Below, in pieces: positions 23,808 to 33,279 of a DNA stretch of 64,000 nt. Positions within the stretch are counted from its first letter, which is position 1, and each line of letters begins with the position of its first letter. The notes beneath the pieces are model-generated. The model had not been told where the DNA came from. It saw only the letters and a program-made list of their open reading frames with translations, and made no database searches. Source of the DNA: Falsihalocynthiibacter sp042445055 (lineage in GTDB: Bacteria; Pseudomonadota; Alphaproteobacteria; Rhodobacterales; Rhodobacteraceae); contig NZ_CP170340.1 in NCBI RefSeq assembly GCF_042445055.1, forward strand, positions 13,847 to 77,846, in the 5' to 3' direction. A program made the translations under genes and the position numbers.

Positions 23808-24545
23808 ATGAAGCAAAATACTGAAATAACCCGTGACACCCCCCGCAAGCGTCAACGCATGGCGCCCGAGGAGCGGCGCGAACGTATCCTAGATGCGGCG
23901 CAAGCGCTGTTCTACACGCGCGGATGGGATGACGTGACCGTTGCGGATATCCTCGCTGAGACGGAAATCTCGAAGGGTGGGTTTTATCATCACTTTTCGG
24001 CCAAAGAGGACCTGCTCGACGGCATTATCGAGCGCTTTACCAAAGAGGCCCTGAACGACGCAGAAGCCTCAAGCAGCGCGGCGCAAGGGGACGCCTTGGC
24101 GCGCTTCAATGCGTTTTTGTCGAGCACCGCACGCTGGAAGGCCGAGCGCAGCCATCAGTTGAAGTTCTTTGTGGATGCGATGCTGCGGCCCGGAAACGAC
24201 GTCCAGTTTCATCGCATCTTGCTGCTTTCCTGCGCCGCCGCGCGCCCGATTCTGCGGGACATTATCGCCGATGGCGCCGAGGAAGGATGCTTTGACGTTC
24301 CTGATGTGGACCTCGCGGCAGAAACAATTCTCGCCTATTCGAACGCGCGCATAAATGTTGTAAAAAAGGCCTTTGGCATTGCTGAGGGCGGCGATCTAGA
24401 GGGGGCAGCGGCCCTTTTAAATGATCGCATGATTGCCGAGGGCGCGATGCTTGATCGCGTGTTGGGCCTTCCCGAGGGGAGCATAAAGCTCGCCAACCCT
24501 ACCGAATACCGCATCATTTTGCGCGCCATGCTGTGTGACAAATGA
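23808..24545 (+). CDS. TetR family regulator of RND efflux
   Basis: 245 residues from ATG 23808, with a TAAGGATT ribosome region; the frame is open 18 codons further upstream but through the operator. The helix-turn-helix is EERRERILDAAQALFYTRGWDDVTVADILAETEISKGGFYHHF. The C-terminal half (LKFFVDAMLRPGNDVQFHRI) is a ligand domain. It stands before a membrane-fusion protein and permease on the same strand and has its own operator, so it probably autoregulates and controls efflux. Confidence 0.85.
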   Translation: MKQNTEITRDTPRKRQRMAPEERRERILDAAQALFYTRGWDDVTVADILAETEISKGGFYHHFSAKEDLLDGIIERFTKEALNDAEASSSAAQGDALARFNAFLSSTARWKAERSHQLKFFVDAMLRPGNDVQFHRILLLSCAAARPILRDIIADGAEEGCFDVPDVDLAAETILAYSNARINVVKKAFGIAEGGDLEGAAALLNDRMIAEGAMLDRVLGLPEGSIKLANPTEYRIILRAMLCDK

Positions 24546-24596
24546 GAGCATCCCAGATCCGAGCGAATGCAATCGCCTGCCCCAAGGACATGAGCA

Positions 24597-25823
24597 ATGA
24601 CAGAGACCAATAATAACGAACGTCAGACACTGAAATTCGAGAACGACCGCGGCTCGACGCGGTCTCGCTGGGTTGCTGGAATCATTGCTGTGGCGATTGT
24701 CGGATGGATGGGCAGCGGCATTATCCTCCCCTCGGAAAATCCAGAGGCAAGCGAGCCTGCATCCGTGACGGTTAAGCCGGTGACGGTTGCGGTCATTCCA
24801 TCCGTTGCCGAGAGTATCGAGCAGTATTTCGTCGCCGAGGGCCAAGCGCTTCCTGATCGCGATACGGTGGTGCGTGCGGAAACTTCGGGGCAGATCGAAG
24901 AGATCCTTGTTGATAAGGGCGCGCAACTTGAAAGCGGCCAAGTGATTGCCAAGTTCGACATTGCCGCGCGCGGTTCGGACCTTGATCGCGCCCAAGAAGA
25001 GCTTACCCGTGCACAACGCGAATTCGACAACGCAAGCGCATTGGTTGACCGTGGCGTTGCAACCGTGGACCGCCTTTCGGTGGCGCGCGCAACCCTTGCG
25101 TCGGCACAGGCCAACCTGAAATCCGCAACAGAAGCGATCAAGAACACCGAAATCCGCGCGCCATTCGCCGGACGTCTTGAGACGCTGGACATTGATACGG
25201 GCGAATTTATCGCGCTCGGAACTTCGATTGGCCGCTTGGTCGATAACGCTCCGCTTACGATCAAAATTCAGGTGCCACAGCAATCGCTGCACCAGATCCG
25301 CGTCGGCCAATCCGCCGACGTAGAGTTCATTACCGGCGATGTCGGCACTGGCGAAGTTGAGTTCGTCGGAAGCAGTGCCGACGTCGATACGCGCACATTC
25401 CTTGCCGAAATCGGCGTCCCGAATGCCGACGGGGCCATCCCCGCAGGGATCAGTGCACAGTTGCGTATTCCAACGGGTGAAACCACGGCGCACTTTGTCT
25501 CTCCGGCCATTCTATCGCTTGATACGAACGGTGTTCTGGGGGTGAAAACGGTGGTCGATGGTAACAAGGTTTCGTTCCACAAGGTCGAGATCGTGCGCGC
25601 GCAAACCGATGGTGTCTGGGTGTCGGGCCTGCCAGAGGAAGTTCAGATCATTTCTGTCGGTCAGGGCTTTGTAAATGAAGGCGAAACAGTGAACCCAGTC
25701 CCCGAAGATCAGCTTGGGCTTGGGCCGGAAACAGCCACCGCTGACACTCAAGAGACAGACCTCGCCAACGCCGACACTGAGATCGCCCAAGACGCCACAA
25801 GCACGCAGGAATCGATCGAATGA
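24597..25823 (+). CDS. RND efflux periplasmic adaptor (membrane fusion protein)
   Basis: 408 residues. One N-terminal membrane helix (RWVAGIIAVAIVGWMGSGIIL), then the lipoyl half-motif VVRAETSGQIEEILVDKGAQL, a helical hairpin (DRAQEELTRAQREFDNASALV), the second lipoyl half NTEIRAPFAGRLETLDIDTG, and beta-barrel. It links an inner-membrane RND pump with an outer-membrane channel (none encoded here). It overlaps the permease start by 4 bp (ATGA), so the two are translated together. The tail is Asp/Thr/Glu-rich, of no known function. Confidence 0.85.
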   Translation: MTETNNNERQTLKFENDRGSTRSRWVAGIIAVAIVGWMGSGIILPSENPEASEPASVTVKPVTVAVIPSVAESIEQYFVAEGQALPDRDTVVRAETSGQIEEILVDKGAQLESGQVIAKFDIAARGSDLDRAQEELTRAQREFDNASALVDRGVATVDRLSVARATLASAQANLKSATEAIKNTEIRAPFAGRLETLDIDTGEFIALGTSIGRLVDNAPLTIKIQVPQQSLHQIRVGQSADVEFITGDVGTGEVEFVGSSADVDTRTFLAEIGVPNADGAIPAGISAQLRIPTGETTAHFVSPAILSLDTNGVLGVKTVVDGNKVSFHKVEIVRAQTDGVWVSGLPEEVQIISVGQGFVNEGETVNPVPEDQLGLGPETATADTQETDLANADTEIAQDATSTQESIE

Positions 25824-28800
25824 ATAGCATAATCGACGCTGCCTTTAGCCGCAGCCGAGTGATCATAATGACGCTCATTATGATCCTCTTGGTAGGCGCC
25901 TATTCCTATGTTGCTATCCCCAAGGAAAGCTCGCCAGAGATTCCGATCCCGATTTTCTATGTCTCGACGAGTCTTGACGGTATTTCCCCCGAGGATGCCG
26001 AACGCCTTTTGGTAGAGCCGCTCGAAACCGAGTTGAGTTCCATCACGGGTCTCAAGCAAATGACCAGCAACGCCAGCGAAGGTCACGCAAGTGTTCAGCT
26101 TGAGTTTGAACCGGGGTTTGATGCGGATGCCGCATTGGACAAAGTCAACGAAGGCGTGGACCGCGCTGCGACTGATCTGCCCGAAGATGCGTCCGATCCG
26201 ACCGTCACCGAAATCAACACGGCGCTGTTTCCGATCCTGACCGTTATCCTCTCGGGGCCGGTTCCCGAGCGTACTTTAAACAACCTCTCCGAGGATTTAT
26301 CCGCCTGGATCGAGGGTCTTGAAGGTGTGCTTGAGGTGGACGTGGGCGGCGAACGGACCGAGCTTCTTGAGGTTCTGATCGACCCGACGGTTTTTGAAAC
26401 CTACAACATCAGCTTCGAAGAACTCATCAGCCAGATCAACCGCAACAACCGCCTGATTGCGGCAGGTGCAATTGAAAACGGCGCAGGGCGCATCGTGCTC
26501 AAGGTGCCGGGGCTGATCGAGAACACCGAAGACGTGATGGGCCTACCCGTGAAAGTACGCGGCGATACGGTTGTGACGTTTGGCGATGTGGCCACTGTCC
26601 GCCGTACCTTCGAAGACCCAACAGGCTTCGCACGCATTGATGGCCAGCCCGCACACGCGCTCGAGATCAAGAAACGCTCTGGCGCCAATATCATCGAAAC
26701 GGTCACCGCCGTGCGCGCCCTGATCGAAGAAGCACAGGCCGACTGGCCCGACACCGTTTCCGTGGATTACATGCAGGACGAAAGCGAGCAGGTGGAAACC
26801 ATGCTCAGCGACCTAGAGGCCAACGTTATCGCGGCGGTTATTCTTGTGATGATCGTGATCGTCTGGGCCTTGGGTATCCGCTCGGCACTCTTGGTTGGAC
26901 TGGCGATTCCCGGTGCGTTCCTTGCGGGCGTTACGGCGCTGTTCTTTATGGGATATACCATGAACCTCGTCGTGCTGTTCTCGCTTATCCTTGTGGTGGG
27001 GATGCTGGTGGACGGGGCGATTGTGACGACCGAACTCGCCGACCGCCGTCTTCAGGAAGGTGATCCGCCCAAGGTCGCCTATGCCCATGCCGCCAAACGC
27101 ATGGCGTGGCCAATTATTGCCTCAACGGCGACGACACTTTGTGTATTTTTCCCACTGCTGTTCTGGAAAGGCACGGTTGGGGAATTCATGAAATTCCTGC
27201 CGATCACCGTGATCCTGACGCTTGGCGCATCGCTGTTTATGGCGCTGATTTTCATCCCTGTTACGGGCGGAATTATCGGCAAGAAGCCACCACAATCGGC
27301 CAAGGACAAAGCAACGCTGCACGCCGCTGAAAACGGTGATCCGCGCGACCTTGGCGGATTCACGGGTGGCTATGTAAAGGTGCTGCAATTCGCAATCCTG
27401 CGCCCGTGGGCAACACTGATTATGGCGATTGCGTTCCTCATTGCGGGCTTCGGCGCCTATGGGCAATTCGGCAACGGCGTGAGCTTCTTCCCGTCGGTTG
27501 AGCCAGAATTTGCACAGGTGCAGGTCCGCGCCCGCGATAACTTCTCGATCTATGAAAAAGACGCCCTTGTGCGCCGAGTCGAAGAAAAGCTCTTTGAGTA
27601 TCCCGAAATCGAGTCCGTCTATGCGCGCTCGGGCGGGAGTACCCAATCCGCCGCCGACCTGATCGGAACGGTCCAGATCGAATTCACGGAATGGGACACA
27701 CGCCGTCCGGCCGAACTCATTGCAGAGGAAATTCGCGAGGATATGGCAACGATTGCCGGCATCGACGTACAGGTTCAAACGGCCTCCAACAGCCCTTCTG
27801 GCGGCAAACCGATCAGCCTGCGCGTTCGTGCGCAAAACACCGATGACCAAAACGCGGCGGTTGATGCCGTACTGGCCGAGATGGACCGCATCGGCGGCTT
27901 TACCGACATAACCGATACCCGCCCTCTTCCCGGTGTGGAGTGGCGCGTAGAGGTGAACCGCTCGGAAGCCGCGCGATTTGGCGCCGATGTTTCGACGCTC
28001 GGTCAAGCGATGCAGCTCCTTACACGCGGGATTACGGTGGCGGACTATCGCCCCGGTAACGCCGAAGGCTCGGTCGATATCAACGTGCGTTTCCCCTCTG
28101 GCGAGCGCACACTTGAGAAGCTCCAAACCCTGCGCGTTCCGACCTCTGCGGGGCTGGTTCCAATCTCGAACTTTGTGACCTTCGAGCCAAGCCCGCGCAC
28201 AGGCACCATTACCCGCATTGACCAGCGCCGCGTGATTACGATTGAATCCAACGTGGTTCCCGGTGTTCTGGTGAACGATCAGGTTATCGCCCTTCAGGCG
28301 GCAATCGACGGGATGGACTTGGACGAAGGTACCGACATCAGTTTCGCTGGCGAAGCACAGGACCAAACCGACGCGATGGTCTTTCTTGTCGGGGCGTTCG
28401 TTACGGCGATCTTCTTGATGTTTGTGATCCTCGTGATTCAGTTCAACAACTTCTATCAGGCCTTCATCGTCATGAGCGCGATCGTCTTCTCGATCTCGGG
28501 GGTTCTGTTCGGGCTTATCGTGACGGGACGACCGTTCGGGGTGGTTATGGGCGGGATCGGTGTGATCGCGCTCGCGGGGATCGTGGTGAACAACAATATC
28601 GTTCTGATCGACACCTATAATGATCTGAAAAAAGCGGGCCTCTCGCCGCTCGAGGCCGCCCTGCGCACGGGTGCGCAACGTCTGCGGCCTGTGGTTCTGA
28701 CGTCGGTAACCACGGCGCTTGGGCTTATGCCAATGGTGATCGGGGTGAACCTGAACTTCTTTACCAGAGAAGTGGTTTACGGCGCGCCCTCTACCCAGTG

Positions 28801-28945
28801 GTGGACAGAGCTTAGCTCGGCAATTGCGGGCGGCTTGATTGTTGCGACGGTCCTCACCCTCATCGTGACACCCGCGATGTTGATGATCGGCGAGCGCAAA
28901 GCCAAGCGCGCAGAGCCCACGCCCGCCCTGCCCGAAACGGCCTAG
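25820..28945 (+). CDS. RND efflux inner-membrane permease
   Basis: 1041 residues, the normal RND length, with 12 membrane helices in two homologous halves. In the fourth helix LVVGMLVDGAIVTTEL carries D398, one of the proton-relay aspartates; the second Asp of the MexB DD pair is Gly, common in this subfamily. The second half has the matching GGIGVIALAGIVVNNNIVLID. Periplasmic porter regions contain TVTEINTALFPILTVILSG. Drives drug or solvent export by proton antiport. Substrates cannot be told from sequence. C-terminus is charged. Confidence 0.9.
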   Translation: MNSIIDAAFSRSRVIIMTLIMILLVGAYSYVAIPKESSPEIPIPIFYVSTSLDGISPEDAERLLVEPLETELSSITGLKQMTSNASEGHASVQLEFEPGFDADAALDKVNEGVDRAATDLPEDASDPTVTEINTALFPILTVILSGPVPERTLNNLSEDLSAWIEGLEGVLEVDVGGERTELLEVLIDPTVFETYNISFEELISQINRNNRLIAAGAIENGAGRIVLKVPGLIENTEDVMGLPVKVRGDTVVTFGDVATVRRTFEDPTGFARIDGQPAHALEIKKRSGANIIETVTAVRALIEEAQADWPDTVSVDYMQDESEQVETMLSDLEANVIAAVILVMIVIVWALGIRSALLVGLAIPGAFLAGVTALFFMGYTMNLVVLFSLILVVGMLVDGAIVTTELADRRLQEGDPPKVAYAHAAKRMAWPIIASTATTLCVFFPLLFWKGTVGEFMKFLPITVILTLGASLFMALIFIPVTGGIIGKKPPQSAKDKATLHAAENGDPRDLGGFTGGYVKVLQFAILRPWATLIMAIAFLIAGFGAYGQFGNGVSFFPSVEPEFAQVQVRARDNFSIYEKDALVRRVEEKLFEYPEIESVYARSGGSTQSAADLIGTVQIEFTEWDTRRPAELIAEEIREDMATIAGIDVQVQTASNSPSGGKPISLRVRAQNTDDQNAAVDAVLAEMDRIGGFTDITDTRPLPGVEWRVEVNRSEAARFGADVSTLGQAMQLLTRGITVADYRPGNAEGSVDINVRFPSGERTLEKLQTLRVPTSAGLVPISNFVTFEPSPRTGTITRIDQRRVITIESNVVPGVLVNDQVIALQAAIDGMDLDEGTDISFAGEAQDQTDAMVFLVGAFVTAIFLMFVILVIQFNNFYQAFIVMSAIVFSISGVLFGLIVTGRPFGVVMGGIGVIALAGIVVNNNIVLIDTYNDLKKAGLSPLEAALRTGAQRLRPVVLTSVTTALGLMPMVIGVNLNFFTREVVYGAPSTQWWTELSSAIAGGLIVATVLTLIVTPAMLMIGERKAKRAEPTPALPETA

Positions 28946-28966
28946 CCCCGCAGTTAAAGCGCGGGG
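28946..28966. terminator. Bidirectional hairpin between RND and oxidoreductase genes
   Basis: CCCCGC (28946-28951) pairs with GCGGGG (28961-28966) around a nine-base loop, overlapping the stop of the convergent oxidoreductase gene. No long T run. Confidence 0.5.
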
Positions 28967-30297
28967 CCGGGCACCATCGGCGATCCGTCGGTAAAGCGCC
29001 CAAAGCGGAAACGGTGAAGATCATGGCCAACCTCGTTGCCCATGATCAGATCCGCCAAAACCCGCCCGATTCCGGGGCCGATACCAAATCCGTGCCCGCT
29101 TAGGCCCGTTCCAATGGTCAGGCCCTGCACGTTCGGAACACGATCCAGAATCGGAACAACATCGGGCATGGCGTCGATCATGCCCGCCCAGCTTGCTCTG
29201 ATTTCGACCTTGCCTAACTCTGGATAGCGCTGCGCGAATTTCTCGGCGGCACCGCGCAGTTTGCGCATATTCGGCGTGGGATTGAGGATGCGCATCCGCT
29301 CAAACGGGCTTTGATCATCGCCACTCCATTTGCGCGCCGTGCTCCATGCATCGGGATAATCCCGCGGGGCGGCTGGCTTAAAGGCTGTCCCCAAAGGGTT
29401 GCTCATGAATTGCCGCAGATACTTGCGCCCATGTTTCAACGTCGCAGGACCAACGAAGAACTCATGCGCCCCGCCCGCCGCAAGGGAATAGCCGCCATCC
29501 TTGCGTGGGCGATAGGCAATCGCTTCGTCCGTTACGCCACCCTGCACCACTTGGGGCAAAACATTGGTGGCCGCAACCGAGGAACGCACCGCAAGCTGTG
29601 GAATAGAAACGCCGTGTGCCTCGGCAAAGAGGCCCGACCACGCGCCACCACAAAGAAGAACTTCGCTGGTGCGAATGGTGCCGTTTTCCGTCACCACTCC
29701 CGTAACGCGCCCGCCCTGAATATCCAGCCTCCGCGCCGCACAATTCTCGATGATCGTTGCACCTGCTTCGACCGCCAGCTTGGCGATTTCGGGAACAGCC
29801 ACCCACGGCTCTGCCCGCATATCCGAGGCCGTAAACATCGCCCCGCGCATTGTATCTGTCATACCGGGATAAGCCGCCTTACAGTCCTTTTCATCAAATA
29901 GAACCGTATCAACACCATGGTTTTGCGCGATTTTCACCCAGTCGGCAAATTCCTGCATGTCTTTGTCGTTGCGCGCCAAATAGGTCACGCCACCCTGCGT
30001 CAGACCAATGTCTGCCTTGGTTTGGGCCGCAATATCCTGCCAACGGCGGCGGGACTCGATCATGATGGGCAGCTCTGCCTCGTCCCTGCCCTGCTGGCGA
30101 ATCCAGCCCCAGTTGCGTGATGATTGTTCACAAGCAACCCGCCCCTTTTCGATCACCGTCACCGAAACGTTCTTGCGCGCCAAAAACAGCGCCGTGCAAA
30201 TCCCCACAACGCCGCCCCCGATAATCACCACATCGGAAGTTTCCGGCAGAGGTGCGGTAAATTGAACAGGGCTTTCGAGGGTAATCGGGAACTTCAT
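28954..30297 (-). CDS. FAD-dependent amine/amino-acid oxidoreductase (DAO family)
   Basis: 447 residues from ATG 30297, preceded by AAAGGAT; earlier in-frame starts (30360) add 21 unrelated residues. FAD-binding Rossmann motif: DVVIIGGGVVGICTALFLA, with VIEKGRVACEQSSRNWGWIRQQG typical of DadA-type D-amino-acid dehydrogenases and sarcosine/glycine oxidases. C-terminal part has IGTGLSGHGFGIGPGIGRVLADL, the conserved FAD-closing segment. Oxidises an amine or amino acid and passes electrons to quinone or O2. Divergent from the PfkB kinase across 219 bp. The substrate is unknown. Confidence 0.85.
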   Translation of the reverse strand: MKFPITLESPVQFTAPLPETSDVVIIGGGVVGICTALFLARKNVSVTVIEKGRVACEQSSRNWGWIRQQGRDEAELPIMIESRRRWQDIAAQTKADIGLTQGGVTYLARNDKDMQEFADWVKIAQNHGVDTVLFDEKDCKAAYPGMTDTMRGAMFTASDMRAEPWVAVPEIAKLAVEAGATIIENCAARRLDIQGGRVTGVVTENGTIRTSEVLLCGGAWSGLFAEAHGVSIPQLAVRSSVAATNVLPQVVQGGVTDEAIAYRPRKDGGYSLAAGGAHEFFVGPATLKHGRKYLRQFMSNPLGTAFKPAAPRDYPDAWSTARKWSGDDQSPFERMRILNPTPNMRKLRGAAEKFAQRYPELGKVEIRASWAGMIDAMPDVVPILDRVPNVQGLTIGTGLSGHGFGIGPGIGRVLADLIMGNEVGHDLHRFRFGRFTDGSPMVPGPAL

Positions 30298-30516
30298 CGG
30301 GTATCCTTTTGCACGAGTGATAAAAGCAGTCTGAAACAGCGGTCCACTAAAAACAATCACATGATAAGGACGAAAACACTATTCATATCAGTCACCTTTC
30401 GAGAGCAGGTTGTCGCTCTTGCGGTAACAGCAACAAAGAGCCTAAATAACAAACAAGCATCGCGAATGTGATCCTGATGCGTCTGTGAACTTGTCTAAGG
30501 TTGTTTTGTTTTAACC

Positions 30517-31452
30517 ATGACTAAACGGTTTGATGTCATTGCGGTCGGGGAGTTGAACCCCGACCTGATCCTTACGGGAATCAAGACTTCTGCGCCCGTT
30601 CTCGGGACCGAGCATGAATTCTCGGACATGACTTTGACCCTCGGGAGTTCGACCGCGATTTGTTGTGTATTGATGCAGCGGCTTGGCCTTGCTACGGCCA
30701 TGGCGGCCAAGGTGGGCGATGACGACCACGGCGCATTTTGCAAAAGCGTTCTGAAACAAGAGGGCGTCGATCAAACCGGTATCATAACCGACGCTGCGGT
30801 CCAGACGGGCGTAACCGTTTCGCTGGCCTATCCAGAGGATCGCTTGCTGCTGACGCGCTATGGTGCGATGGCGGCATTCGGATTGGCCGATATCGACCTT
30901 GGCGCGCTCACTCAGGCGCGGCACCTGCATCTGGGGTCGTTCTTTCTTCAGGAACGCTTACAGCCCGATTTACCTGAACTTTTCCGCCATGCCCATGACG
31001 CTGGCATGACGACTTCGCTCGATTTGGGTTGGGATCCTTCCGAGAAATGGGACACGGAAATCCTGCGTGAAATGCTCCCTTATGTGAGCGTAATTCTTCC
31101 CAATCGTGTGGAGCTTTCGGGTATCACGGGCATTGCCGAAGTAGAGCCCGCGCTTACGCGTTTGCATGAGATGGGTGCCAACGAAATTGCGCTCAAAAAC
31201 GGCTCCAAAGGCAGCCTCGCAAGCATCAACGGCAACATCACGCGTGCCGCAAGCCTACCCATTACGCCGCTCGATACCACGGGCGCGGGTGATGCCTTTA
31301 ATGCGGGCTATATCACCGCACGTCTTGAGGGAAAGGACACCCCCGAGCGCCTCAAACTTGGCAATGCCTGCGGTGCGCTTACCGCGTCCAAAATGGGCGG
31401 AACGGGTGGCTTCACCACCCGCCAAGAAGTCCACGATTTCCTCAAAGCTTAA
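30517..31452 (+). CDS. PfkB/ribokinase family carbohydrate kinase
   Basis: 311 residues. Begins VIAVGELNPDLILTG, a ribokinase-like substrate lid region, and has the PfkB signature 2 near the end: DTTGAGDAFNAGYI with Asp as catalytic base, followed by NACGALTASKMGGTGGF. In the neighbourhood of hexuronate genes it could phosphorylate 2-keto-3-deoxygluconate (KDG kinase), but fructose, ribose or other sugars are also possible. Gene order with the FAD oxidoreductase is divergent. Confidence 0.8.
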   Translation: MTKRFDVIAVGELNPDLILTGIKTSAPVLGTEHEFSDMTLTLGSSTAICCVLMQRLGLATAMAAKVGDDDHGAFCKSVLKQEGVDQTGIITDAAVQTGVTVSLAYPEDRLLLTRYGAMAAFGLADIDLGALTQARHLHLGSFFLQERLQPDLPELFRHAHDAGMTTSLDLGWDPSEKWDTEILREMLPYVSVILPNRVELSGITGIAEVEPALTRLHEMGANEIALKNGSKGSLASINGNITRAASLPITPLDTTGAGDAFNAGYITARLEGKDTPERLKLGNACGALTASKMGGTGGFTTRQEVHDFLKA

Positions 31453-31792
31453 CCTGCTATTGCAACAGCGGCTTGTCGTTCTTGATGTGCCGCGCCACGA
31501 GTTGTTGTTCAGGACAACGTCGATGACCGCGACTTCGCAAGCCATACCCGCACAAGGCCACACCCGCAGCGCCAAAAGACGTCCGCAGTGTTGCAAAGGG
31601 AGCGCATCTTACCGCTTCTGAAATGGTATCCACGCCCGAGGCGGCGAAAAATTGCCGCACGTGCGCGGGGCGCGTGGACATCAGGCGAAACTTGGCCCAA
31701 TTATGCGCGCATGAACACTCTGCGCCTTAAAAATATGACGGGTATGGTTCCCGCAGGCCGCTCCGCAAGATCCATCTAAAGGAATTACCAAC
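31453..31792. other. 340-bp gap without a recognised gene
   Basis: No recognised coding sequence. A weak minus-strand frame at 31457-31681 ends ARHIKNDKPLLQ and contains SFGAAGVALCGYGL, but no family fits and frames shift around 31540-31560. It may be a remnant. The AAAGGAATT at 31778-31786 is the ribosome site of the next gene. Nothing else seen. Confidence 0.3.
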
Positions 31793-32491
31793 ATGATGAA
31801 CCGTCGCAACTTTGTTGCTCTGAGCGCGGTAACTGGCCTTGCGGCTTGTATGACGCCTTCCGAACCCGTTACGCGGGTGGTTACGCCGCCTGCCCCGACC
31901 TTCCCGCCGCTGCCCGCTTTCTATGGCGCGCTCTATGACGAGCCCTTCCCCGTTCCGGCGGTGCGCGAAGGCGTTATTGATCCGAAATACTGGCGTCAAG
32001 AAATCACCAATCCGTGGCCGCAACACCCGCGTGGCACGATCATCATCGATCCAGATGCCGCCCTTCTCTATTTCATCCAAGGTCCCGAGACCGCGATGCG
32101 ATATGGCGTGAGCGTGGGCGCCGCCGGTTTTGACTGGCAGGGCACCGCACGTCTTCAATTCCAGCGCAAATGGCCGCGTTGGAACGTGCCGCAAACCATG
32201 ATTGATCGCCATCCCGAGTACGAACCCTATTCTGTGGCAAACGGCGGTATGGACGGCGGGCCAGGAAACCCACTTGGCGCGCGTGCGCTCTATTTGTTCC
32301 AGAATGGCGAGGATACGCTCTATCGCATTCACGGCGACGCAAGCGCGCTTGAATTGGGCAAGGCCGTATCCGCAGGCTGTATTCGTATGCTAAATCAAGA
32401 TGTTATCGACCTTTACGAACGCACCGTGCATGGCGCGTCCGTGATCGTTATGCCCTCGATGAAGCCATCAGGCCTCGCCGCGCTTTACTGA
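31793..32491 (+). CDS. L,D-transpeptidase (YkuD), lipoprotein-like
   Basis: 232 residues. Starts RRNFVALSAVTGLAACM, a signal with lipobox and likely lipidation at Cys19. The YkuD domain spans about 70-225: MRYGVSVGAAGFDW, NPLGARALYLF, RIHGD (H180), and the catalytic SAGCIRM (Cys196). It forms 3-3 crosslinks in peptidoglycan or links proteins to it. A Pro-rich linker (TPPAPTFPPLPAFYG) follows the lipobox. It is one of two such proteins in the window; the other is at 43285. Confidence 0.85.
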   Translation: MMNRRNFVALSAVTGLAACMTPSEPVTRVVTPPAPTFPPLPAFYGALYDEPFPVPAVREGVIDPKYWRQEITNPWPQHPRGTIIIDPDAALLYFIQGPETAMRYGVSVGAAGFDWQGTARLQFQRKWPRWNVPQTMIDRHPEYEPYSVANGGMDGGPGNPLGARALYLFQNGEDTLYRIHGDASALELGKAVSAGCIRMLNQDVIDLYERTVHGASVIVMPSMKPSGLAALY

Positions 32492-33279
32492 TCTTCGAAG
32501 TGGCCCCACTCGGCAAAAACACCGCCTTGGACCTGCTCGCCGAGGCGGGTCGGGTCGGGCTTTGGCTGCTCAAGAATTTCTGCGCGCCACGGTTCGGCGC
32601 TATCTTCGGGCTTCCATCCAAGGAAATCCGCGTGATCGTTTGACCACCACGAATCCGGATTATCCGACACCCCATAGACCATCGCCGCCCCCGTTTCAGG
32701 CGCATCGAATGTTGCAAAAATCAGACGCGCCATGTCGTTATGACTCATCCATGTGGCCAGCATTCGACGGTCTTTGGGCTGCTCGTTACAGGACCCGATG
32801 CGCACACTTACGCTCTGAACACCGAACTTGTACCAATAGAGCTTCGCCAGCAACTCGCCATAACATTTCGACAGGCCATAGAGCGTATCTGGCCGCATTT
32901 CGGCATCGCCGCCGAGCTTGGAGCTGCGCGGATGAAACCCCGTCACATGGTGCGAGGACGCAAACATAACACGCATGCCCCCTGCCTTGCGGGCGGCCTC
33001 AAAGATATTGTAGGTGCCGCGAATATTGGCGTCGAGGATCACATCGAATGTATTTTCCTTGGCACAGCCACCCAGATGAACGATGCCATCAACACCCTCC
33101 AACATCTTTGCGACATGGTCATAATCGGCCAGATCGCCCAGCATCACAGTCTCGCGCGGGGCGACGTCCTCCATCGGGCTGCGCGCGGAAAGCACAAGTT
33201 CGACCCCTGCGCGCTCTAACAATAGCGGCCTGAGCGCAGCGCCCATCCGACCATTCGCACCCGTTAGTAGCAGTTTCAT
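32485..33279 (-). CDS. udh: Uronate dehydrogenase-like SDR
   Basis: 264 residues from ATG 33279, sharing one base with the preceding stop (TAATG). The NAD motif is LLLTGANGRMGAALRPLL. The stretch DGIVHLGG, VMFASSHHVTGFHP, TLYGLSKCYGELLA (Tyr-x3-Lys), VRIGSCNEQP and ATWMSHNDM is characteristic of hexuronate dehydrogenase (Udh) from Agrobacterium. It oxidises D-galacturonate or D-glucuronate to the aldarolactone with NAD+. Placed after mannonate dehydratase on the same strand. It converges on the upstream L,D-transpeptidase, overlapping by 7 bp. Confidence 0.8.
   Translation of the reverse strand: MKLLLTGANGRMGAALRPLLLERAGVELVLSARSPMEDVAPRETVMLGDLADYDHVAKMLEGVDGIVHLGGCAKENTFDVILDANIRGTYNIFEAARKAGGMRVMFASSHHVTGFHPRSSKLGGDAEMRPDTLYGLSKCYGELLAKLYWYKFGVQSVSVRIGSCNEQPKDRRMLATWMSHNDMARLIFATFDAPETGAAMVYGVSDNPDSWWSNDHADFLGWKPEDSAEPWRAEILEQPKPDPTRLGEQVQGGVFAEWGHFEDQ

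Noticed and set aside
24417..25493. Long minus-strand frame opposite the efflux adaptor
   Set aside because: Composition follows the adaptor's codon shadow; no conserved motif.
27122..28678. Long open frame on the minus strand opposite the RND permease
   Set aside because: It mirrors the permease codons and has no recognisable domains or ribosome site; the plus strand is clearly the RND protein.
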